DNA of 64,000 nucleotides from Rossellomorea aquimaris. GTDB lineage: Bacteria > Bacillota > Bacilli > Bacillales > Bacillaceae_B. The stretch is from contig NZ_JAIVAT010000008.1 in the NCBI RefSeq assembly GCF_020172085.1, positions 310,001-374,000 on the forward strand. Direction: 5' to 3'. The position numbers and the translations under genes were made by a program. Below the pieces are notes generated by a model that saw only the letters and a program-made list of their open reading frames with translations, was not told the origin of the DNA and made no database searches. How positions within the stretch are numbered: the first letter of the stretch is position 1; each line of letters starts with the position of its first letter. Below are positions 44,969 through 54,711 of this stretch, piece by piece.

Positions 44969-45277
44969 TTACCCTCCAAATCCACCTTTAGAGCCGCTTC
45001 CGATTCCTGATTTATAACTCTTGGAGTAGGATTTATAACTTGAGAAATTTTTTAGGGCCGATTTGTTTTTAAACATTTTTCCGGCAAAATAATAGTAGCC
45101 GAAGTGAGAGGACCTGTCGTCATCGCAATAATACGTGCCGCTGTCGTCATCCCAATCCCAGTCGTCACAGTCTACATCCGTCGGTTCCGGTGGAAGGTCC
45201 TGATTACCGCAGCCACTCACCGATATCGCCATGACCGAGGCGGCTACTCCCGCCATCATTTTTTTCGTTTTATTCAT
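44969..45277 (-). CDS. Small lipoprotein with C-terminal GGFGG tail
   Basis: This 102-residue protein has a lipoprotein signal ending in SVSGC (Cys23), a short Asp/Trp/Cys-rich segment (CDDWDWDDDSGTYYCDD), a Tyr-rich segment with HFGYYYFAGKMF, and a Ser/Lys/Gly tail ending SGSKGGFGG. It would be anchored outside the membrane with a flexible tail. As I recall, the E. coli lipoprotein YgiB, encoded next to the YgiC ligase, carries a similar RGGFG motif near its C-terminus. The gene overlaps the preceding one by 4 bases and abuts the ATP-grasp gene. Confidence 0.85.
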   Translation of the reverse strand: MNKTKKMMAGVAASVMAISVSGCGNQDLPPEPTDVDCDDWDWDDDSGTYYCDDDRSSHFGYYYFAGKMFKNKSALKNFSSYKSYSKSYKSGIGSGSKGGFGG

Positions 45278-45738
45278 TTTCTTTCCTCCTCCAGCTTATA
45301 TCCCGTTGCCTTTACATAAAGTATATACACATAGCGATCCTCATCGATTTCAGCAGAGTCGCGTTCCCATTCAACCCCGTCTATATAATAATAAACAGAA
45401 CCGATGACGCTTAGAATATCAAGGTGATAGTCATGATGTTCTATTTTCAAGATAGGATTATTTTTTCGATGGTTCAGTTCGCGAATTTCCAATACCAATC
45501 GCTCAGGGGGAAATAGAGGATCCTTAAGTGGTTCCTCCTCATATGTTTCCACGTAAATGACGAATATGTTCCCTTCTATGGAAGAGGATAACTGTCTGTA
45601 GGTGACCCCTTCTTTTACGAAGAACTCACATTCCCTTCTTGCGAGGATTTGTTCGAGCTCAATATCGGGGTAGTGATAGATCGGTTCATAGGAGTCGGTT
45701 CCTTTTCTTAATCGATACTCTAATAATGGTTCTTTCAT
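45274..45738 (-). CDS. Unknown soluble protein, first gene of the ATP-grasp/DUF350 operon
   Basis: This 154-residue beta-rich, acidic protein has no signal or membrane segment. Notable parts are EGVTYRQLSSSIEGNIFVIY, LVLEIRELNHRKNNPILKIE and SVIGSVYYYIDGVEWERDSA. The pattern of strands with a VYYYIDG turn recalls DUF4178/DUF2491 proteins that accompany similar operons elsewhere, but I cannot confirm membership. It is the first gene of the four-gene operon and overlaps the lipoprotein gene by 4 bases, which implies a shared pathway. Confidence 0.75.
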   Translation of the reverse strand: MKEPLLEYRLRKGTDSYEPIYHYPDIELEQILARRECEFFVKEGVTYRQLSSSIEGNIFVIYVETYEEEPLKDPLFPPERLVLEIRELNHRKNNPILKIEHHDYHLDILSVIGSVYYYIDGVEWERDSAEIDEDRYVYILYVKATGYKLEEERK

Positions 45739-45857
45739 CTATTGGCAGCCTCCTACAATGATTTCTCTAAACTATACGAACCAATGAGGAAAAGGTTTCA
45801 ATTCCCAGAAGTTCATTGGTATGATTGAACTATGATTTTTAAAGAAGGAGGGTATGT

Positions 45858-46880
45858 ATGATTATTTTCCAAAGGATTTGGAAGCAAATCACGAAGATGG
45901 ACTTCGGTTTCATTCTTCTATTATCACTGATTATCGTCCTGTTTGGAACCTTTGGCAGTCATTTTTTGGAACCTGAAACATTTCCATCTCTGTTTGACGG
46001 ATTCTGGTGGACGATGACGACCTTGACGACGGTCGGGTATGGGGATTACTTTCCGGTGTCGGTTGGAGGAAGGATGCTTGGAATCTTCCTCTTCATCTTC
46101 GGGATCGGGATCATCGGGGTTTTGATCAGTAAAACCGTCGATTCCATTACCACATTTCAGAAATTCAAAAGGGAGGGAAAGTTAGTGTATACATATGAAG
46201 ATCATTATATTTATATCAATTGGTCAAAGAAAACGGAAAGGGCCATCGAAGAAATTCTTGCCCATGTTCCCGATGCTGAAATTGTCCTCATCGATATGCT
46301 TCCCATCACTCCGATTGAGCATGAGCAGGTCCATTTCATCCAGGGTGATCCCTCTGATGAGAAGGTGTTACTGAAGGCCAATATCTTCGAGGCTAAACGG
46401 GTCGCCATCTTTTCTGATTCCAAAATCGAGGATCCTTCCCTGGTGGATGGTAAAACCTTGTTGATTGCGTCTGCCGTCGAAGGCTTATCAAAAACGCATC
46501 AACGGGAGGTACATACGATTGTGGAAGTGTCGGAAGACCGACATATTCCGAAGTTCCAGCATATCGCCGTCGAAGATTTCATTTTATCGAATGATTCCGT
46601 TTCTCTGCTTATGGCGAAAGCCACCCTACATCCTGGTACGACGACTTTATTCAGGCAGCTCTTGAGTAAACGGTACGGCAACAATATCCACGAATTCAGC
46701 GTAAGAGATCATTGGAAGACGATCAAACAAGCCTCTGAAGAACTTCTGGAAAAAGGGGCCATTCTTCTTGCGGTGAATGATAATATGGATTTCAGCGATG
46801 CCATGAACAGGGAGCTCCAGCCGGACGATACTCTCTATGTTGTATGCCATGACCGTGTGTATGAACAATTGAACCAATAA
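45858..46880 (+). CDS. Potassium channel with RCK (TrkA-N) domain, YugO-like
   Basis: This 340-residue channel subunit has two transmembrane helices (about 16-36 and 72-94) around a pore loop with the K+ filter TVGYGD (residues 58-63), then a cytoplasmic RCK domain (about 110-330) that gates by ligand or ion binding (VLIDMLPITPIEHEQVHFIQ, GDPSDEKVLLKANI). The size and N-terminal LEPETFPSLFDGFWW match B. subtilis YugO. The RCK nucleotide loop is degenerate (INWSKKTERAI instead of GxGxxG). It is divergent from the ATP-grasp/DUF350 operon, with about 120 bases between them. Confidence 0.94.
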   Translation: MIIFQRIWKQITKMDFGFILLLSLIIVLFGTFGSHFLEPETFPSLFDGFWWTMTTLTTVGYGDYFPVSVGGRMLGIFLFIFGIGIIGVLISKTVDSITTFQKFKREGKLVYTYEDHYIYINWSKKTERAIEEILAHVPDAEIVLIDMLPITPIEHEQVHFIQGDPSDEKVLLKANIFEAKRVAIFSDSKIEDPSLVDGKTLLIASAVEGLSKTHQREVHTIVEVSEDRHIPKFQHIAVEDFILSNDSVSLLMAKATLHPGTTTLFRQLLSKRYGNNIHEFSVRDHWKTIKQASEELLEKGAILLAVNDNMDFSDAMNRELQPDDTLYVVCHDRVYEQLNQ

Positions 46881-46914
46881 AAAAACTCTCAGCCTTTCTA
46901 GGCTGAGAGTTTTT
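46881..46914. terminator. Bidirectional terminator between the K+ channel gene and purA
   Basis: A 15-bp perfect stem (AAAAACTCTCAGCCT at 46881-46895, complement at 46900-46914) with a 4-base loop and U-runs both ways. Confidence 0.93.
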
Positions 46915-46920
46915 CATTTA

Positions 46921-48213
46921 TTAATTCGGGCTCCATACGCTGCGAACGACATTCGTTTGAGAGCGATCTGGGCCTACTGAAAAGATGGAAAGAGGAATTC
47001 CTGTTAATTGGGAAACACGCTCTAGGTAGTGACGTGCGTTTTCAGGAAGATCCGTAAGCGTCTTGCATCCTGTGATGTCTTCCGTCCAGCCTGGAAGCTC
47101 TTCATACACAGGCTCACAATCAGCAAGGATGTTCAGGTTAGCAGGGAATTCTTCCATGACTTCTCCTTTGTACTTGTAAGCAACACAGATTTTCAATTTT
47201 TCGATACCAGTTAAGACATCAATGGAGTTCAATGAAAGATCCGTTAACCCGCTGACACGGCGTGCGTGGCGAACAACGACACTGTCGAACCAGCCGACAC
47301 GGCGAGGGCGTCCAGTCGTTGTACCATACTCACGGCCCACTTCACGGATCTGATCTCCGATTTCGTTCGTCAGTTCCGTTGGGAAAGGTCCGTCCCCTAC
47401 ACGTGTAGTGTATGCTTTTGATACTCCGACTACGTGGTTGATCTTTGTAGGGCCTACACCAGAACCGATCGTCACTCCACCGGCTACAGGATTTGAAGAT
47501 GTAACAAACGGGTATGTACCTTGATCGATATCAAGCATAACCCCTTGAGCTCCTTCGAATAGAACGCGGCGACCATTATCGATCGCATCGTTTAAGACAA
47601 CGGATGTATCGACAACATAGTGCTTGATTTGTTGGCCGTACTCATAGTATTCATCAAGGATGTCTTCAATGTTGAAGCCTTCTGTTTCATAGAATTTTTC
47701 AAAAAGGCGGTTTTTCTCTTCCAGGTTACGAGCAAGCTTTTCTTCGAAAGATTGACGATCCAGAAGATCTGCAATACGGATTCCGACACGTGCTGCTTTA
47801 TCCATATAAGCAGGACCGATTCCTTTTTTCGTTGTACCGATTTTGTTGGCACCTTTACGTTCTTCATCGATTTCATCCAGTTTTAAGTGGTATGGAAGAA
47901 TCACATGTGCACGGTTACTGATTCTAAGGTTGTCTGTTTTCACATCGCGGTCGTGAAGATACTTCAACTCTTTCACAAGAGCTTTAGGATCAACAACCAT
48001 CCCATTACCGATTACGGATGTTTTTTCGTTATAAAAAATACCTGATGGAATTAAATGTAATTTATATGTTTCACCGTCAAACTTAATGGTGTGACCCGCG
48101 TTGTTCCCACCTTGGTAACGCGCGATAACCTCTGCATGTTCAGAAAGGAAGTCAGTGATCTTTCCTTTTCCTTCGTCTCCCCATTGTGTACCTACTACTA
48201 CTACTGAAGACAT
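46921..48213 (-). CDS. purA: Adenylosuccinate synthetase PurA
   Basis: This enzyme of about 430 residues makes adenylosuccinate from IMP, aspartate and GTP, the first committed AMP step. The start [20 protein letters not shown] has the GTP P-loop GDEGKGK; further motifs are [28 protein letters not shown] and [12 protein letters not shown]. The ATG at 48213 follows GGAGGTG by about 7 bases, so the TTG at 48222 is rejected. Upstream are a good SigA-type promoter and two inverted PurBox-like sites, as expected for PurR control. Confidence 0.98.
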   Translation of the reverse strand: MSSVVVVGTQWGDEGKGKITDFLSEHAEVIARYQGGNNAGHTIKFDGETYKLHLIPSGIFYNEKTSVIGNGMVVDPKALVKELKYLHDRDVKTDNLRISNRAHVILPYHLKLDEIDEERKGANKIGTTKKGIGPAYMDKAARVGIRIADLLDRQSFEEKLARNLEEKNRLFEKFYETEGFNIEDILDEYYEYGQQIKHYVVDTSVVLNDAIDNGRRVLFEGAQGVMLDIDQGTYPFVTSSNPVAGGVTIGSGVGPTKINHVVGVSKAYTTRVGDGPFPTELTNEIGDQIREVGREYGTTTGRPRRVGWFDSVVVRHARRVSGLTDLSLNSIDVLTGIEKLKICVAYKYKGEVMEEFPANLNILADCEPVYEELPGWTEDITGCKTLTDLPENARHYLERVSQLTGIPLSIFSVGPDRSQTNVVRSVWSPN

Positions 48214-48264
48214 ATTAAGCACCTCCGACGGGAATTAGTATTCCCTCTTTTATCAAACAAACTC

Positions 48265-48293
48265 ATTTTATCAACACCGAAAGTGAAAGTCAA
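48265..48293 (-). promoter_or_regulatory. purA promoter
   Basis: On the minus strand, TTGACT (48288-48293) and TAAAAT (48265-48270) with exactly 17 bases between them; transcription would start near 48258. Confidence 0.8.
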
Positions 48294-48296
48294 TTA

Positions 48297-48340
48297 AAAC
48301 ACGAACGTTTTTATAGGTAATTATATTTATGTTCGTATAA
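48297..48340. promoter_or_regulatory. Pair of inverted PurBoxes upstream of purA
   Basis: ACGAACGT (48301-48308) and, inverted, ATGTTCGT (48329-48336) lie in AT-rich flanks that fit the PurR PurBox core CGAAC. They are separated by 20 bases and just upstream of the purA -35, as in B. subtilis. Confidence 0.8.
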
Positions 48341-48403
48341 TATTGGACTTCCTACCCAAAAACCCTTAGTATTCCTCTGGCTCTGTTCAATTAGCGTATT
48401 CTT

Positions 48404-48517
48404 GATTGTCAGGGGATTCACTCCCTTTCCGCGGACGTTCGGCCAAGCCTCCTCGCTTCGCTCCGGGGTCTTGACTCGCCCGTTTTCCGCAGGAGTCTCG
48501 CAAATCCCCTGACAATC
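48404..48517. repeat. Palindromic intergenic element A (114 bp)
   Basis: Bounded by a perfect 15-bp inverted repeat (GATTGTCAGGGGATT and complement). The GC-rich interior has CTTTCCGCGGACG and CCGTTTTCCGCAGGAG segments that resemble elements B and C, so it is a diverged relative. Confidence 0.8.
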
Positions 48518-48690
48518 TTATAAATGAAAAATTTGAACAGATCTCACTAAGCATGATCATAGTCTGAAGGTGTTTAGTAATCAATTTATAGTGATTTCAG
48601 TAAAATAACTGCCCAACTTTAGAAAATGCTGCTATTTTAATGTATTTTGTATTGATAAAAGTCTTTATTTAGAAACTGATGCTTAGAAAG

Positions 48691-48814
48691 TTGATTGGAG
48701 CGGAAGGTGCTCGACTCCTGCGGGAAATGCGTGAAAGTTGAGACCCCGCAGGGCGAAGCCCGAGGAGACTCAACTCACGCCCCGCGGAAAGCGAGCACCT
48801 GCAGCGGAAATCAA
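48691..48814. repeat. Palindromic intergenic element B (124 bp)
   Basis: Ends TTGATT...AATCAA; inner arms AGGTGCTCG/CGAGCACCT, CTGCGGG/CCCGCGG, GTTGAGACC/CTCAACTC and a GCAGGGCGAAGCCCGAGG centre fold into one long imperfect hairpin. The inverted copy C at 59513-59636 has the same length and differs at about 6 positions. Confidence 0.9.
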
Positions 48815-48948
48815 CCGACCACTATCCTTTTTAAAATAAGATTAGGGCATGTTCAGTCAGATTATATAGCGCAATATACAATATTTTGCTAATCTAAAAT
48901 AAGCATTTTGAATTTTACATACAATTTTAATACTGAGGTGACGATGAT

Positions 48949-50673
48949 ATGATTAGACGATTTTTCAGTTATTACCGGCCACACCGACGGCTTTTTTCTA
49001 TTGATTTTGCGTGTGCGGTGTTGGTAGGTCTTTTGGAACTGGGATTTCCCATAGCTGTTTCATGGTTTATTGATTCCCTGTTGCCCGAGGGAAATTGGAG
49101 CACCATCCTGGCAGTTTCGGCTGGCCTTTTGGTTCTGTATCTGCTCAGTTCGAGCATGCAGTTCGTGGTGAACTACTGGGGGCATAAGCTCGGGATCAAT
49201 ATCGAGACCGATATGAGGCGGGAGCTGTTTCAGCATGTACAACGACAGTCTTTCCGCTTCTTTGACAATACGAAAACGGGTCATATCATGAGCCGGGTGA
49301 CAAACGACCTGATGGATATCGGGGAGCTTGCCCACCACGGTCCTGAAGACTTGTTCATTGCGGTCATGACCTTTATCGGGGCATTTTGGATCATGCTCTC
49401 GATCAACATGGAGCTTGCGTTAGTAGCCATCATCATCGTTCCGTTCCTGGTCTGGTTGATTTCGTATTCAAATATTAAAATGAACGCTGCCTGGACAAAG
49501 ATGTATGGAAACATAGCAGACGTCAACAGCCGCGTTGAAGACAGCGTGTCTGGGGCAAGGGTGGTACAATCCTTTACGAATGAATCCTTTGAAATGGAAC
49601 GCTTCAACGAAAATAATCAATTCTTTCGTAAGTCCAAGTTGAAGGCTTATAACGTGATGAGCGTGAATTTATCCGGTATTTATATAACGACCCGCTTGAT
49701 GACTCTGATTATTTTAGTATATGGGGCGTGGTTAAGCTTCTCCGGGGTTCTTTCGTATGGTGAACTCGTCGCCTTCATTCTTTATATCAACGTCCTGTTT
49801 AAACCAATTGACAAGATTTCTGCTTTATTGGAGCTTTATCCGAAGGGGATGGCAGGCTTTAAACGGTTCACTGAGCTTATGGACATGGAGCCGGATATTG
49901 AAAACCGCCCCCACGCAGTTGAAGTTTCCACTTTGAGAGGCGATATTGCATTTAAAGACGTCACCTTTGGATACGAATCTGAACGGCCGATTCTACAGGA
50001 TTTATCCTTTACGATTCAATCAGGACAGACCGTTGCCTTTGTTGGACCTTCCGGGGCCGGAAAGACAACGATTTGCTCTTTGATTCCACGCTTCTATGAT
50101 ATTGAAAGAGGAGCCATCACCATAGATGGGATCGATATCCGTGAGATGACGAAGGAATCCCTTCGTTCCCAAATCGGGATCGTTCAGCAAGATGTCTTCT
50201 TATTCACGGGGACGCTCCGTGAAAATATTGCCTATGGGAAGCTTGATGCGACACAAGAGGAGATTGAGGAAGCGTCGAGGCGTGCCCATTTGACGGATCT
50301 GATAGCATCCCTGCCGAATGGATATGACACACAGATCGGGGAGAGGGGATTGAAGCTGTCAGGCGGACAAAAGCAGCGCTTGTCCATTGCACGCATGTTC
50401 CTTAAGAACCCGAGAATATTGATCCTTGATGAAGCTACCTCTGCACTGGATACAGAAACCGAAGCTATCATCCAGGAAGCACTGAATGAATTAGCAAAAG
50501 AACGAACGACCCTTGTCATCGCACACCGACTGGCAACGATCCGAAAAGCGGACCGGATATTGGTCGTCACTGAAAACGGGATTGCGGAAGACGGTACTCA
50601 TGAAGAACTTCTGTCAAAAGAAGACGGTATCTTTACCCGACTCCACGCCCATCAGCACGCAACCATTCTATAA
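48949..50673 (+). CDS. ABC exporter, fused membrane and ATPase domains (YfiC/YknU-type)
   Basis: This 574-residue half-transporter has six membrane helices (about 15-305) and a C-terminal ATPase: Walker A GPSGAGKTT, Q-loop IGIVQQDVFLF, signature LSGGQKQR, Walker B ILILDEATSALD and H-loop AHRLAT. It belongs to the heterogeneous lipid/multidrug/peptide exporter group and is probably a homodimer, since no partner half is adjacent. Substrate unknown. The gene follows element B by about 130 bases and ends in a bidirectional terminator. Confidence 0.93.
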   Translation: MIRRFFSYYRPHRRLFSIDFACAVLVGLLELGFPIAVSWFIDSLLPEGNWSTILAVSAGLLVLYLLSSSMQFVVNYWGHKLGINIETDMRRELFQHVQRQSFRFFDNTKTGHIMSRVTNDLMDIGELAHHGPEDLFIAVMTFIGAFWIMLSINMELALVAIIIVPFLVWLISYSNIKMNAAWTKMYGNIADVNSRVEDSVSGARVVQSFTNESFEMERFNENNQFFRKSKLKAYNVMSVNLSGIYITTRLMTLIILVYGAWLSFSGVLSYGELVAFILYINVLFKPIDKISALLELYPKGMAGFKRFTELMDMEPDIENRPHAVEVSTLRGDIAFKDVTFGYESERPILQDLSFTIQSGQTVAFVGPSGAGKTTICSLIPRFYDIERGAITIDGIDIREMTKESLRSQIGIVQQDVFLFTGTLRENIAYGKLDATQEEIEEASRRAHLTDLIASLPNGYDTQIGERGLKLSGGQKQRLSIARMFLKNPRILILDEATSALDTETEAIIQEALNELAKERTTLVIAHRLATIRKADRILVVTENGIAEDGTHEELLSKEDGIFTRLHAHQHATIL

Positions 50674-50678
50674 CGACA

Positions 50679-50710
50679 AAAAAATCCAAGCCGAGTAGCT
50701 TGGATTTTTT
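50679..50710. terminator. Bidirectional terminator between the ABC exporter gene and dnaC
   Basis: A 13-bp perfect stem (AAAAAATCCAAGC at 50679-50691, complement at 50698-50710) between convergent genes. Confidence 0.93.
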
Positions 50711-50713
50711 CTG

Positions 50714-52066
50714 TTACGCAGGAGCGTCGTCAAAGCGCCGCTCGAGATTAACGAATTTATTATATTCTTTCACGAACGCCAAGGATACGTTTCCGACAGG
50801 ACCGTTACGCTGTTTGGCAATGATGATTTCGATAATATTCTTATTCTCCGCTTCTTTGTCATAGTAATCTTCACGGTATAAGAAGGCTACGATATCCGCA
50901 TCCTGCTCGATACTTCCGGATTCACGGATATCGGACATCATTGGACGCTTATCCTGACGCTGCTCCACTCCACGGGAGAGCTGGGATAAGGCAATGACGG
51001 GTACCTGCAGTTCACGGGCCAGTCCTTTCAGGGAACGGGAGATTTCAGAAACCTCCTGCTGACGGTTCTCTCCGGAGCGGCCACTTCCCTGGATCAACTG
51101 CAAGTAGTCGATGAGGATCATACCAAGGCCGTGTTCTTGGGCAAGGCGACGGCATTTGGAACGAATTTCTCCTACTTTAATACCCGGCGTATCGTCAATA
51201 TAAATACCGGCATTGGAGAGGCTTCCCATGGCCATGGTCAGCTTTCTCCAGTCTTCATCTGTTAAATCACCTGTACGGAGATTCTGCGCATTGATGTTGC
51301 CTTCTGCACAGAGCATACGCATGACGAGCTGTTCTGCCCCCATCTCCAGAGAGAAAATGGCCACATTTTCTTTCGCCTTTACGGCAACGTTTTGAGCAAT
51401 GTTCAAAGCAAAGGCTGTCTTACCCATGGAAGGACGTGCTCCCACAATGATCAAGTCATTTCGCTGGAAACCTGCCGTCATATGGTCAAGATCGGCGAAT
51501 CCAGTTGAAATACCTGTAACATCACCTTTACGATTCGTAAGGGTTTCGATATTATCATACGTTCGCACAAGTACATCTTTAATATTATGGAATGCCCCTG
51601 CATTTTTACGCTGAGCCACTTCCATGATGTTTTTTTCCGCTTCGCTCAACAGGCTATCCACTTCATCTTCCCGGGCATAGCCATCAGAAGCAATATCTGT
51701 AGCTGTTCGAATCAACCTGCGAAGCAGGGATTTCTCTTCCACAATCTTTGCGTAGTATTCAATATTGGCAGCAGTAGGAACGGAAGCAGCAAGCTCACTC
51801 AAGTAAGCGACCCCTCCGACATCCTCAAGTTCCTTTGCTGCGGCAAGTTCCTCTGTCACCGTAATCAAATCGACGGCTTTCCCGCCGTCCCCCAGATTCA
51901 GCATGACATTGTATATCCGCTGGTGAGAATGACGATAGAAATCCTCGGGAATCAATATTTCCGATGTAGTCGTCAATGCACTGGGTTCTAAGAAAATAGC
52001 CCCTAATACCGCTTGTTCAGCCTCAATATTCTGAGGAGGAACCCGGTCCTGAAACATTTCATTCAT
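50714..52066 (-). CDS. dnaC: Replicative DNA helicase (DnaC in Bacillus, DnaB elsewhere)
   Basis: This 450-residue hexameric 5'-3' helicase has an N-terminal domain (DRVPPQNIEAEQAVLGAIFL, about 1-150) and a RecA-type ATPase (about 175-445): Walker A ARPSMGKTAFA, IFSLEMGAEQLVMRM, Walker B MILIDYLQLIQG, and ESGSIEQDADIVAFLYR. It is nearly colinear with B. subtilis DnaC. It sits after rplI as in B. subtilis, but a hairpin terminator lies between, so it may also have its own promoter. Confidence 0.98.
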   Translation of the reverse strand: MNEMFQDRVPPQNIEAEQAVLGAIFLEPSALTTTSEILIPEDFYRHSHQRIYNVMLNLGDGGKAVDLITVTEELAAAKELEDVGGVAYLSELAASVPTAANIEYYAKIVEEKSLLRRLIRTATDIASDGYAREDEVDSLLSEAEKNIMEVAQRKNAGAFHNIKDVLVRTYDNIETLTNRKGDVTGISTGFADLDHMTAGFQRNDLIIVGARPSMGKTAFALNIAQNVAVKAKENVAIFSLEMGAEQLVMRMLCAEGNINAQNLRTGDLTDEDWRKLTMAMGSLSNAGIYIDDTPGIKVGEIRSKCRRLAQEHGLGMILIDYLQLIQGSGRSGENRQQEVSEISRSLKGLARELQVPVIALSQLSRGVEQRQDKRPMMSDIRESGSIEQDADIVAFLYREDYYDKEAENKNIIEIIIAKQRNGPVGNVSLAFVKEYNKFVNLERRFDDAPA

Positions 52067-52159
52067 CTATGCTCAAGCCTCCCTTACGATCTAGTGAGCG
52101 TTGCCCACAGATCCTGACTTTCATTATCTATATAAAAAAAGAATGGTATTCTACCGAAA

Positions 52160-52192
52160 AAATGTGATCAGGATAATATCCAGATCACATTT
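52160..52192 (-). terminator. Terminator between rplI and dnaC
   Basis: An interrupted hairpin (AAATGTGATC with GATCACATTT, inner GGAT/ATCC) followed by TTTTTT on the minus strand. Confidence 0.82.
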
Positions 52193-52268
52193 CATATCAA
52201 ACTATATTCATTTTAACATGTTTTTCGAAAAATGAAGTTACCAAATTTCGTATATTCCAGAAGGAAGA

Positions 52269-52715
52269 TTATTCTTCCGTTACGTGTACCTTTAATGTAG
52301 CTGACACATCCGTATGCAGTTTCACAGGAACGTTCGTGTAACCAAGGGCACGGATAGCGTCGTTCATTTCGATTTTTCGTTTATCGATTTTGATGTCATG
52401 AGCCTTTTTCAACTCATCGGCGATTTGCTTGCTCGTGATAGATCCGAACAAACGGCCGCCTTCACCAGACTTTGCTTTCATTTCGACAGTGATATCTTCC
52501 AGCGTCGTCTTCAATTTCTTTGCTTCTTCCAATTCTTCCTGAGCGATCTGTTTTTCTTTCTTCTTTTGACCCTCAAGTTGCCCCATATTAGCGTTCGTTG
52601 CTTCGACTGCAAGCCCCTTTTTCAATAAGAAGTTATGCGCATAGCCGTCCGCTACGTTCTTCACTTCGCCTTTTTTTCCTTTACCTTTTACGTCTTTCAA
52701 GAAAATAACTTTCAT
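52269..52715 (-). CDS. rplI: Ribosomal protein L9
   Basis: This 148-residue protein has the L9 N-terminal domain with the signature [19 protein letters not shown], the long connecting helix (about 45-75) and the C-terminal RNA-binding domain ([17 protein letters not shown]). It binds 23S rRNA at the base of the L1 stalk. The start overlaps the gdpP stop by 4 bases (ATGA), the conserved yybS-gdpP-rplI order. Confidence 0.98.
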   Translation of the reverse strand: MKVIFLKDVKGKGKKGEVKNVADGYAHNFLLKKGLAVEATNANMGQLEGQKKKEKQIAQEELEEAKKLKTTLEDITVEMKAKSGEGGRLFGSITSKQIADELKKAHDIKIDKRKIEMNDAIRALGYTNVPVKLHTDVSATLKVHVTEE

Positions 52716-54685
52716 ATCTCTTTTCTCCCTTCAAAATAATCATTTAATGCTTCTTTCAGCTGTTCTTCCGCTTCCAGGACGGATACATGCTTAATTTGAG
52801 TGGCGGCATTCGTTAAATGACCTCCACCGTTCAGGTTTTCCATGATGATCTGTACATTGACATCCCCGAGAGATCGGGCACTGATCCCGACTGTTTCAGG
52901 ATCCCGCTTCGAAATGACGAAGGAAGCAATGACTTCATCCATGGTCAATAAGGTGTCTGCTGCTTGGGCAATGAGGACTGGATCATATATGACATCTTCC
53001 TCCGCTTTCGCAATCGCGACTCCTTCACGGTGGAACTTGACCGACTCTATTAAACGGGAACGCTTGATGTACGTATCGACATCTTCTTTCAAAAACTTCT
53101 GGACGAGCACCGTGTCAGCTCCCTGTGCCCGCAAATACGATGCAGCATCAAATGTTCTCGATCCCGTCCTGAGCGTAAAGCTCTTCGTATCGACAATGAT
53201 CCCTGCCAGGAGGGAGGTGGCTTCCAACATCGTGATTTTCTCATGCTTCGGCTGATACTCCAGCAACTCTGTCACAAGCTCTGCCGTGGATGAAGCATAA
53301 GGTTCCATATAAACAAGGAGTGGATTTTTAATGAAATCTTCTCCGCGGCGATGATGGTCGATGACAACGACTTTATCGACTTTATTTAACAGTTTTTCTT
53401 CAATGACCAAGGAAGGCTTATGGGTATCGACCACGACGAGCAGCGTATCATCCGTTGCCATCTCAAGTGCTTCCTCAGGCGTGATAAAGCGTGGATGGAG
53501 GTCCGAGTTTGCTTTGATTTCCTTCATCAAACGTTTCACACCGTTGTCGATTTCATTAAAGTTCAGGACGACGTACCCTTCCCGTTGGTTCATCTGAGCC
53601 ACTTTCCGTATCCCGATGGCCGCTCCGATGGCGTCCATATCGGGATGCTTATGACCCATGATGATGACTTTGTCACTCTCGACCATGATTTCCTTCAAGG
53701 CATGGGAAATGACTCTGGCCCGGACGCGGGTGCGTTTTTCCATCGGATTGGTTTTTCCGCCATAGAATTTAACCTTTCCATTGGTCTGTTTGATGGCTAC
53801 CTGATCCCCACCCCGACCCAAGGCAAGGTCCAGACTTGATTGGGCGAGTGTCCCGAGTTCAGGCAGGGAGGAAACCCCTGTCCCGACACCGATACTTAAA
53901 GTGAGGGGAACATTCTGCTTTGAAGTTGTATCCCTTACATCATCCAGGATGCCGAATTTTTCTTTCTCCAGCACCTGAAGGATCTTCTCGTTTATGACGG
54001 CGATAAAGCGCTCCGAAGATACCCTCTTCAGAAACACACCGTATTCTTTTGCCCACTTATTCAGAATGGATGTCACGAGGCTGTTCAGGCTGCTTCTCGT
54101 CTGGTCATCCATCCCCTGGGTCAATTCATCATAATTATCCAGAAAGATGATTCCAATATTTGTGCGTTCATCATGATATTGCTTTTCAATTTCCTTCTGT
54201 TCTGTGACATCGAAGAAATAGAGCAATTTTTCTTTGAGCTTCAATACGACGTGATACTTTCTCTCATTAATCGTCACAATTTCAGAATCGACTTCCTGCT
54301 TGATTAATGGGACAAGTGATTCCGCCACATCGTATAACGATCTTCCAACGACTGTATCTTCATTGAAACATGAGGCCAGAAAAGGATTTGTCCATTCTAT
54401 GTAATATTCATCATTGATCAACATGATCCCAATCGGCATCTCCATAAGAGCTTCTTCCCCTACCCGCTTTACGCGATAAGATAGAGTGGAGATATATTCC
54501 TCTGTTTCGTCATGAGACCTTCTCTCGAAATAAAATGCGAGAAAATACACGATTCCAAAGACAATCAACCCTATTAACGAAATGATCCATTGGTAAAAGG
54601 CCACCGATATTAACAATAGAGCTGTTAATATAGCTAGTCCGTACAACGGGTAGCGGATCATTCGCTTATTAAAATAAGATGGCAT
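52712..54685 (-). CDS. gdpP: Cyclic-di-AMP phosphodiesterase GdpP (YybT)
   Basis: This 657-residue membrane enzyme degrades c-di-AMP to pApA. It has two N-terminal helices (about 10-52), a PAS domain (about 84-150), a degenerate GGDEF domain (about 170-300) and DHH/DHHA1 phosphodiesterase domains (about 340-655): [38 protein letters not shown] and a C-terminal [12 protein letters not shown]. All metal-binding positions look intact. c-di-AMP controls potassium and osmotic balance, so it may connect with the K+ channel nearby. It is downstream of yybS and coupled to rplI. Confidence 0.97.
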   Translation of the reverse strand: MPSYFNKRMIRYPLYGLAILTALLLISVAFYQWIISLIGLIVFGIVYFLAFYFERRSHDETEEYISTLSYRVKRVGEEALMEMPIGIMLINDEYYIEWTNPFLASCFNEDTVVGRSLYDVAESLVPLIKQEVDSEIVTINERKYHVVLKLKEKLLYFFDVTEQKEIEKQYHDERTNIGIIFLDNYDELTQGMDDQTRSSLNSLVTSILNKWAKEYGVFLKRVSSERFIAVINEKILQVLEKEKFGILDDVRDTTSKQNVPLTLSIGVGTGVSSLPELGTLAQSSLDLALGRGGDQVAIKQTNGKVKFYGGKTNPMEKRTRVRARVISHALKEIMVESDKVIIMGHKHPDMDAIGAAIGIRKVAQMNQREGYVVLNFNEIDNGVKRLMKEIKANSDLHPRFITPEEALEMATDDTLLVVVDTHKPSLVIEEKLLNKVDKVVVIDHHRRGEDFIKNPLLVYMEPYASSTAELVTELLEYQPKHEKITMLEATSLLAGIIVDTKSFTLRTGSRTFDAASYLRAQGADTVLVQKFLKEDVDTYIKRSRLIESVKFHREGVAIAKAEEDVIYDPVLIAQAADTLLTMDEVIASFVISKRDPETVGISARSLGDVNVQIIMENLNGGGHLTNAATQIKHVSVLEAEEQLKEALNDYFEGRKEI

Positions 54686-54711
54686 GATTTCAGCTCCTGG
54701 AACTTAAATTT

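Noticed and set aside
48691-48814. Insertion sequence
   Set aside because: Terminal inverted repeats are present, but at 124 bp there is no transposase; it is at most non-autonomous.
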